Assembly: GCA_003527885.1 (NCBI GenBank)
Contig: DPWB01000092.1
Coordinates: 1 to 14,185 of the forward strand
DNA: 14,185 nt
DNA from: Candidatus Competibacteraceae bacterium
GTDB taxonomy: Bacteria; Pseudomonadota; Gammaproteobacteria; Competibacterales; Competibacteraceae
Direction: 5' to 3'
Below are positions 10,632 to 14,185 of the stretch, piece after piece. The notes below the pieces were generated by a model. It did not search any database and was not told where the DNA came from. It saw only the letters and a program-made list of their open reading frames with translations. Within the stretch, counting starts at the first letter, position 1. Every line of letters begins with the position of its first letter. Position numbers and translations under genes: made by a program.

Positions 10632-10657
10632 CTCTCGGAATCGCCGGATTTCGAGAG
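10632..10657. terminator. Hairpin 1 after the porin gene
   Basis: CTCTCGGAATC at 10632-10642 pairs with GATTTCGAGAG at 10647-10657 around the loop GCCG. This is an 11-base stem with a single G-U pair, 30 bases after the porin stop and between two convergent genes. No T-run follows on either strand, so it is a likely but non-canonical transcription end or 3' RNA-stabilising structure. Confidence 0.5.
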
Positions 10658-10663
10658 TCGGCC

Positions 10664-10699
10664 CGCGACCGCCGTTCTTCGCGCGGCGCGGCGGTCGCG
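10664..10699. terminator. Hairpin 2 between porin and GNAT genes
   Basis: CGCGACCGCCG at 10664-10674 and CGGCGGTCGCG at 10689-10699 are perfect 11-base complements around a 14-base loop. The hairpin ends 9 bases before the stop of the convergent acetyltransferase gene, so it could serve minus-strand transcripts as well as the porin transcript. There is no T-run on either side. Confidence 0.5.
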
Positions 10700-10707
10700 A
10701 AACCCGA

Positions 10708-11283
10708 TCAAAGCACCTTGATAGCCGTGGCGACGCCGGCATCCGCCGCTGGCAACTCGAAACCGAATCGCGCCAGCATCTCGGTCATCGCCCGGTTTTC
10801 CTGAAGGCACAACGCGGTCAGCCGCCGGATGCCGCGCGACCGCGCCGCATCGGCCAGCAGGCGCAGCAGCGCGCTCCCCAACCCGATCCGCCGCCAAGCC
10901 GGATGCACGACAAAAGCGATTTCCGCCTGTTCCTGACCGGGGCCGCTTTCATAGCGGGCGACGCCGGCGCCCTGCCCGTCCTCGCCAAAAGCGACCAGCG
11001 CCAGCCGCGACCGATAATCGACATGAACCAGCGAATGCAGGCGGCGGGCATCGAGTTTGGGTTGCGCCGTGAAGAAGCGCTGGTAGAGCGTTTCCGTGTC
11101 CGCGCGACGCCATTCGCGTTCGATCACCACTTCATCGGCCGGAATGATCGGCCGGACGAACACCGCGCGGCCGTCCCGCAAGGACAAAACCTGTTCGAGT
11201 TCCACCGGATACCCTGGTGGGCGAGCGGTGTGGGCGGGCGCCTGACGCGCCGGGAACGGGGGTGTCGGCTGTTCTTGGTCCAT
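10708..11283 (-). CDS. GNAT-family N-acetyltransferase
   Basis: This 191-residue protein carries a single GNAT domain (about 40-190) after a Pro-rich, probably loose N-terminus. VRPIIPADEVVIEREWRR at 43-60 and LYQRFF at 66-71 resemble the acetyltransferase part of the protein-lysine acetyltransferase Pat. The acetyl-CoA loop is RRIGLGSALL at 131-140, and the C-terminal strand-helix pair includes ENRAMTEMLARFGF at 162-175. It would transfer an acetyl group to an amine, perhaps a protein lysine, in the cytoplasm; the substrate cannot be told. It follows the DUF4032 gene on the same strand after 38 bases, so the two are probably cotranscribed. No clear ribosome site precedes the ATG at 11283, so the true start may be later, for example nearer the conserved domain. 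Confidence 0.85.
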   Translation of the reverse strand: MDQEQPTPPFPARQAPAHTARPPGYPVELEQVLSLRDGRAVFVRPIIPADEVVIEREWRRADTETLYQRFFTAQPKLDARRLHSLVHVDYRSRLALVAFGEDGQGAGVARYESGPGQEQAEIAFVVHPAWRRIGLGSALLRLLADAARSRGIRRLTALCLQENRAMTEMLARFGFELPAADAGVATAIKVL

Positions 11284-11321
11284 GCGGCGTTATCGCTGGC
11301 GCCCGAATCGTTAGCGGCGGG

Positions 11322-12500
11322 TCAATAATCCGGCCGGTCCACCGCCAGCCAATCCTGGAACGCGGCTTCGGTACCGACATCGCAGCCGCATTCGCAGGAT
11401 TTCAGATAGCGGTGGCGCAGCACGGCGCAATAAGCCTGGATGGGGTCGGCGATCTCGGCCATCGCCCGCAACCGCTCCAACATCGGCTCGAAGATGCCCA
11501 CCCGCCAGCGCACGGCGGCCACTTCCTTGCCGGTGGCGGTGGTGGCCCCGGTCAAACACTGATAGTAGTGCAGGTCCGAAAGCACTTGCCGGGCCTGGCG
11601 TTCCAGGGCTTCGACGCCGGTCAGGCGCTGGAGTTTGGCGGAATGGAAATTCCGCCCGCCGACTTTAACCTTCATCCGCAACCGGCCGCCGCCGTCGGCC
11701 GGCAGCAAGTCCACTTCATCCACATCGAAGCCGAGCTCGTTGAGCCGATTGATCTTTTCGGTGATCTTGAACCCCTCCTCCGGGGCGATGGTCCGGGTTT
11801 CGGTCAACTCCCGCCACAAGTTCCGGTAACGTTCCGCGATATCTTCGCCCAGCGTCAGATCGGCGTCATCGATGGGTAATCCCCGCGCGGCGGCGATGTC
11901 GGCCATGCCGCCGGCGACATTGAGGGTCATGATGTCCAGATCCTCCTCGCGCTGGCCTTCGGACAAGGACTCGCGCAGCACGGCGGTTTCGGCGTCGATC
12001 ATGATCGGTTCGATGGCTTCGGCGTCGTAGCGGTACAGCACGTTGGCCAGCGAGCAATCCCCCCAAAAGCAGCCGGCCAGGTGCAACTCCACCAGCAACC
12101 CGGCAAAAGCGTCGAGCATCTGTTCGCGGCGAGCGCCGAAATCGTGATCCTGCACCAAATCCTGGTAGGTGAAGGAGTGTTCCAGGTAGCGGGTGATGAT
12201 GGCCGCCGAACGCTCCGCCCCATGATCGGGATGCCGGCCCTCGACGATGCCGACCGGCACGGCGGCGGTGACATCCTTGGTTTCCAGCGCCCGCAGGACT
12301 TCATAGTCCTGCCGGGCGGCGTTGCGCGGCAGTTCCTTGACGACGTAAAGCCCTTGTTCGTAAACCACGAAGCGGACTTCATGCCGGGAGGGTCCGCGCG
12401 GCAGCTCGACGAAACGTTCGCCGGGCCAGTCGACGATCGAGTCCAGCCACGGTAAATCGAGAAAGGCCGGGTGTCCGGGTCGGACTTTGAGAGAAAACAT
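11322..12500 (-). CDS. DUF4032 kinase-like protein
   Basis: This 392-residue protein joins an atypical kinase fold (about 28-175, related to lipopolysaccharide and RIO kinases) to a DUF4032 region (about 180-320). Seen in the sequence: RGPSRHEVRFVVY at 35-47; the probable ATP lysine Lys55 in VVKEL; WGDCSLANVLY at 146-156, with Asp148 and Asn153 in catalytic-loop positions; and Asp169 in MIDAETA, in place of the DFG aspartate. These residues suggest a working ATP-binding site, but the substrate is unknown. The DUF4032 part includes INRLNELGFDVDEVDL and the later FHSAKLQRLTGVEALERQAR. A small Cys cluster (CECGC, 369-373) lies near the C-terminus. No signal or membrane segment is seen, so it is probably cytoplasmic. 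It is the first gene of a likely two-gene unit with the GNAT enzyme. Many DUF4032 proteins I know of are actinobacterial. Confidence 0.85.
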   Translation of the reverse strand: MFSLKVRPGHPAFLDLPWLDSIVDWPGERFVELPRGPSRHEVRFVVYEQGLYVVKELPRNAARQDYEVLRALETKDVTAAVPVGIVEGRHPDHGAERSAAIITRYLEHSFTYQDLVQDHDFGARREQMLDAFAGLLVELHLAGCFWGDCSLANVLYRYDAEAIEPIMIDAETAVLRESLSEGQREEDLDIMTLNVAGGMADIAAARGLPIDDADLTLGEDIAERYRNLWRELTETRTIAPEEGFKITEKINRLNELGFDVDEVDLLPADGGGRLRMKVKVGGRNFHSAKLQRLTGVEALERQARQVLSDLHYYQCLTGATTATGKEVAAVRWRVGIFEPMLERLRAMAEIADPIQAYCAVLRHRYLKSCECGCDVGTEAAFQDWLAVDRPDY

Positions 12501-12596
12501 GTGAGTCAGCCACGCACCAAGCGAGTGAAAACGACCCCGCCGTCGCTCGAAAATAAGGCGTCGACTATCGGCCGGAGCCGGGTTCGTCGCGGTGGA

Positions 12597-13589
12597 TCAA
12601 GCGGCCAAGACCGTCTCGATGGCTTGCAGTTCCTCCGGCTGGAACGTTGCGGCGTGCAAAGCTGCGACGCCCTCTTCGATCTGTTGCACCCGGCTGGCCC
12701 CGACCAACGCGGAGGTCACGCCGGGATGCCGCAGCACCCAGGCCAGCGCCAGCTGCGCCAGGGTCTGGCCCCGCTGCCGGGCGATGTCGTTGAGTCGCCG
12801 GATTTGTGCGCGCTTTTGCGGGGTGATGTCGTCGGGCCGCAGGAAGCCGTGGGCCTTCGCCGCCCGGGAACCGTCGGGGATGCCATCGAGATATTTGTCG
12901 GTCAGCAATCCCTGTGCCAGCGGCGAGAACACGATGCAGCCGATCCCTTCCTCCGCCAGGACAGCCAGCAACCCCTGTTCGATCCCCCGGTCGAACAGGC
13001 TGTAGCGCGGCTGGTGGATCAGGCACGGCGTTCCCAGCTCGCGCAACAGCCGCGCGGCTTGGCGGGTCTGTTCCGGCGAATAGGCCGAAATGCCCGCATA
13101 CAGTGCCTTGCCCTGCCGCACGAGGTGGTCCAGTGCGCCCACCGTTTCCGTCAAGGGAGTGTTGGGGTCAGGACGATGATGATATAAGATATCCACGTAA
13201 TCCAGCCCCAACCGCCGCAAACTTTGGTCGAGACTGGCGACTAGATATTTGCGCGACCCCCAGTCGCCATAGGGACCGGGCCACATCCGATGGCCCGCCT
13301 TGGTGGAGATGATGAGTTCATCGCGGTAGCTCGGCAAATCCCGCCGCAAAATCCGGCCAAAGGTTTCTTCGGCCGAACCCGGCGGCGGTCCGTAATTGTT
13401 GGCCAAATCGAAATGGGTGATTCCCAGATCGAACGCGCGCAACACCATGTCCCGGCCGTCGGCGAAAACGTCGACCTCACCGAAATTGTGCCACAGCCCC
13501 AGGGAAATGGCGGGCAACGCCAGCCCGCTGCGGCCACAGCGCTGGTAAGGCATGGCGTGGTAACGGTCGCTGGCGGGAATGACTGGCAT
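12597..13589 (-). CDS. gpr: Aldo-keto reductase, YghZ/Gpr type
   Basis: This 330-residue NADPH-dependent reductase is similar throughout to E. coli YghZ, an aldo-keto reductase reported to reduce L-glyceraldehyde 3-phosphate and to detoxify methylglyoxal. The catalytic four are at the expected places: Asp61 and Tyr66 in FDLANNYGPPPGSAEE, Lys97 in STKAG, and His138 in YHHRPD. The N-terminal YQRCGRSGLALPAISLGLWHNFG and the cofactor-end GASRVQQIEEGVAAL also match. The ATG ending at 13589 is chosen over the in-frame start at 13640 because a GGAGG ribosome site sits 6 bases before it and it matches the family N-terminus. The gene follows the sugar-binding protein by 37 bases on the same strand, so both probably share a transcript. 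The true substrate in this organism may be another aldehyde or keto sugar. Confidence 0.93.
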   Translation of the reverse strand: MPVIPASDRYHAMPYQRCGRSGLALPAISLGLWHNFGEVDVFADGRDMVLRAFDLGITHFDLANNYGPPPGSAEETFGRILRRDLPSYRDELIISTKAGHRMWPGPYGDWGSRKYLVASLDQSLRRLGLDYVDILYHHRPDPNTPLTETVGALDHLVRQGKALYAGISAYSPEQTRQAARLLRELGTPCLIHQPRYSLFDRGIEQGLLAVLAEEGIGCIVFSPLAQGLLTDKYLDGIPDGSRAAKAHGFLRPDDITPQKRAQIRRLNDIARQRGQTLAQLALAWVLRHPGVTSALVGASRVQQIEEGVAALHAATFQPEELQAIETVLAA

Positions 13590-13595
13590 GGCGAG

Positions 13596-13600
13596 CCTCC
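13596..13600 (-). promoter_or_regulatory. Ribosome binding site of the aldo-keto reductase
   Basis: On the minus strand this is GGAGG, 6 bases before the ATG ending at 13589. It decides against the longer start at 13640, which would overlap the upstream gene. Confidence 0.8.
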
Positions 13601-13626
13601 ACAGTGAGCGCCGATCGGCGCTATGA

Positions 13627-14185
13627 TTATTGGCCGGCACGAACCTTGAGCGACCGCAGTTGGTCTTGCAGCCCGCTCAGGCTGGTCGGGGCCGTGGCGC
13701 GGCCCTCCAGCACGGCATGGACGGCATCCCAAAAATGCGTTGTGACCGCCATGTAGCCGGCGCCGGCGCGGGCGGCGGGCCGGGTGACGGCATGTTCCAA
13801 AATGGGCCGCAGCGCGCCGAAAATAGGTTGGGCCGCCGCCAGTTCCGGATCGTCGTACAAATGCATGAGGGTCGGCGCGTAAGAGCCGGCGACGGCCCGC
13901 TGCTTCTGCACCGCTTCGCCGGTCAAATAGCGCACCAGATCGGCCGCCACCGCCGGGTTTTTGGAGTATTTGGAGACGGCCAGTTGCCAGCCGCCTTGCG
14001 TGCTGGCGGGAGCGCCTTTGAGACCGCCCTTGGGTAGCGGGGCGACGCCGACCTTGCCGGCTACCGGACTATCTTTACCGTTGACCAGCGCCCACGCATA
14101 AATCCAGTTGCGCATGAACACGGCGTTACCGAGCTGGAAAGTCTGCCGGGCGTCTTCTTCGTTGAACGACAGCACGCGCGGCGGC
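13627..14185 (-). CDS. Sugar ABC transporter substrate-binding protein (C-terminal part)
   Basis: The frame is open from the window end to the TAA at 13627-13629, giving the last 185 residues of a protein normally a little over 400 long. The stretch SFNEEDARQTFQLGNAVF, then MRNWIYAWALVN, is the typical C-terminal lobe of trehalose/maltose-type binding proteins (extracellular solute-binding family 1). GGWQLAVSKYSKNP, further on, is the usual segment before the helix bundle. Such proteins sit in the periplasm and hand a sugar to an ABC permease; the sugar cannot be told from this part. The signal peptide and the transporter permease and ATPase genes are not in the window and may lie just beyond its end. 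The aldo-keto reductase gene follows after 37 bases. Confidence 0.9.
   Translation of the reverse strand, partial: PPRVLSFNEEDARQTFQLGNAVFMRNWIYAWALVNGKDSPVAGKVGVAPLPKGGLKGAPASTQGGWQLAVSKYSKNPAVAADLVRYLTGEAVQKQRAVAGSYAPTLMHLYDDPELAAAQPIFGALRPILEHAVTRPAARAGAGYMAVTTHFWDAVHAVLEGRATAPTSLSGLQDQLRSLKVRAGQ

Overview
The window is GC-rich, densely coding bacterial DNA with Gram-negative features: a LamB/ScrY-type outer-membrane porin, a membrane GGDEF-EAL protein and an Entner-Doudoroff dehydratase. The gene set and protein style suggest a gammaproteobacterium, possibly of the glycogen-storing or polymer-accumulating kind. That placement is an inference from gene content only, and no rRNA or other taxonomic marker is present.

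Layout. (1) Positions 1-3162, plus strand: the 3' part of an FGGY-type gluconokinase gene, overlapping by 4 bases the complete gene for 6-phosphogluconate dehydratase (edd). Together they feed gluconate into the Entner-Doudoroff pathway. (2) Positions 3164-6652, minus strand: a PfkB-family fructokinase followed by a membrane-bound PAS-GGDEF-EAL cyclic-di-GMP protein. The stop codon of the latter lies one base from the edd stop. (3) Positions 6653-10602, plus strand: an amylosucrase divergent from the fructokinase, a 270-base intergenic region rich in inverted repeats, and a sucrose-porin-like protein (ScrY type) with an N-terminal coiled coil. (4) Positions 10708-12500, minus strand: a DUF4032 kinase-like protein followed by a GNAT acetyltransferase. 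(5) Positions 12597-14185, minus strand: the 3' end of a sugar ABC-transporter substrate-binding protein gene, followed by a YghZ/Gpr-type aldo-keto reductase.

How the genes fit together. The centre of the window reads as a sucrose-use module. The porin would admit sucrose to the periplasm. A transporter not seen here would bring it into the cytoplasm. Amylosucrase would turn it into alpha-1,4-glucan plus fructose, and fructokinase would make fructose 6-phosphate. The gluconate/Entner-Doudoroff genes and the sugar ABC binding protein make the whole window a carbohydrate-uptake neighbourhood.

The most interesting non-coding signal is an identical 14-base element. It occurs once in the fructokinase/amylosucrase divergent region and once in the porin leader. 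Each copy matches a different half of one 19-base palindrome, so it is a candidate operator for an unseen regulator of the sucrose genes. I saw no tRNA, rRNA, insertion sequence or CRISPR array.
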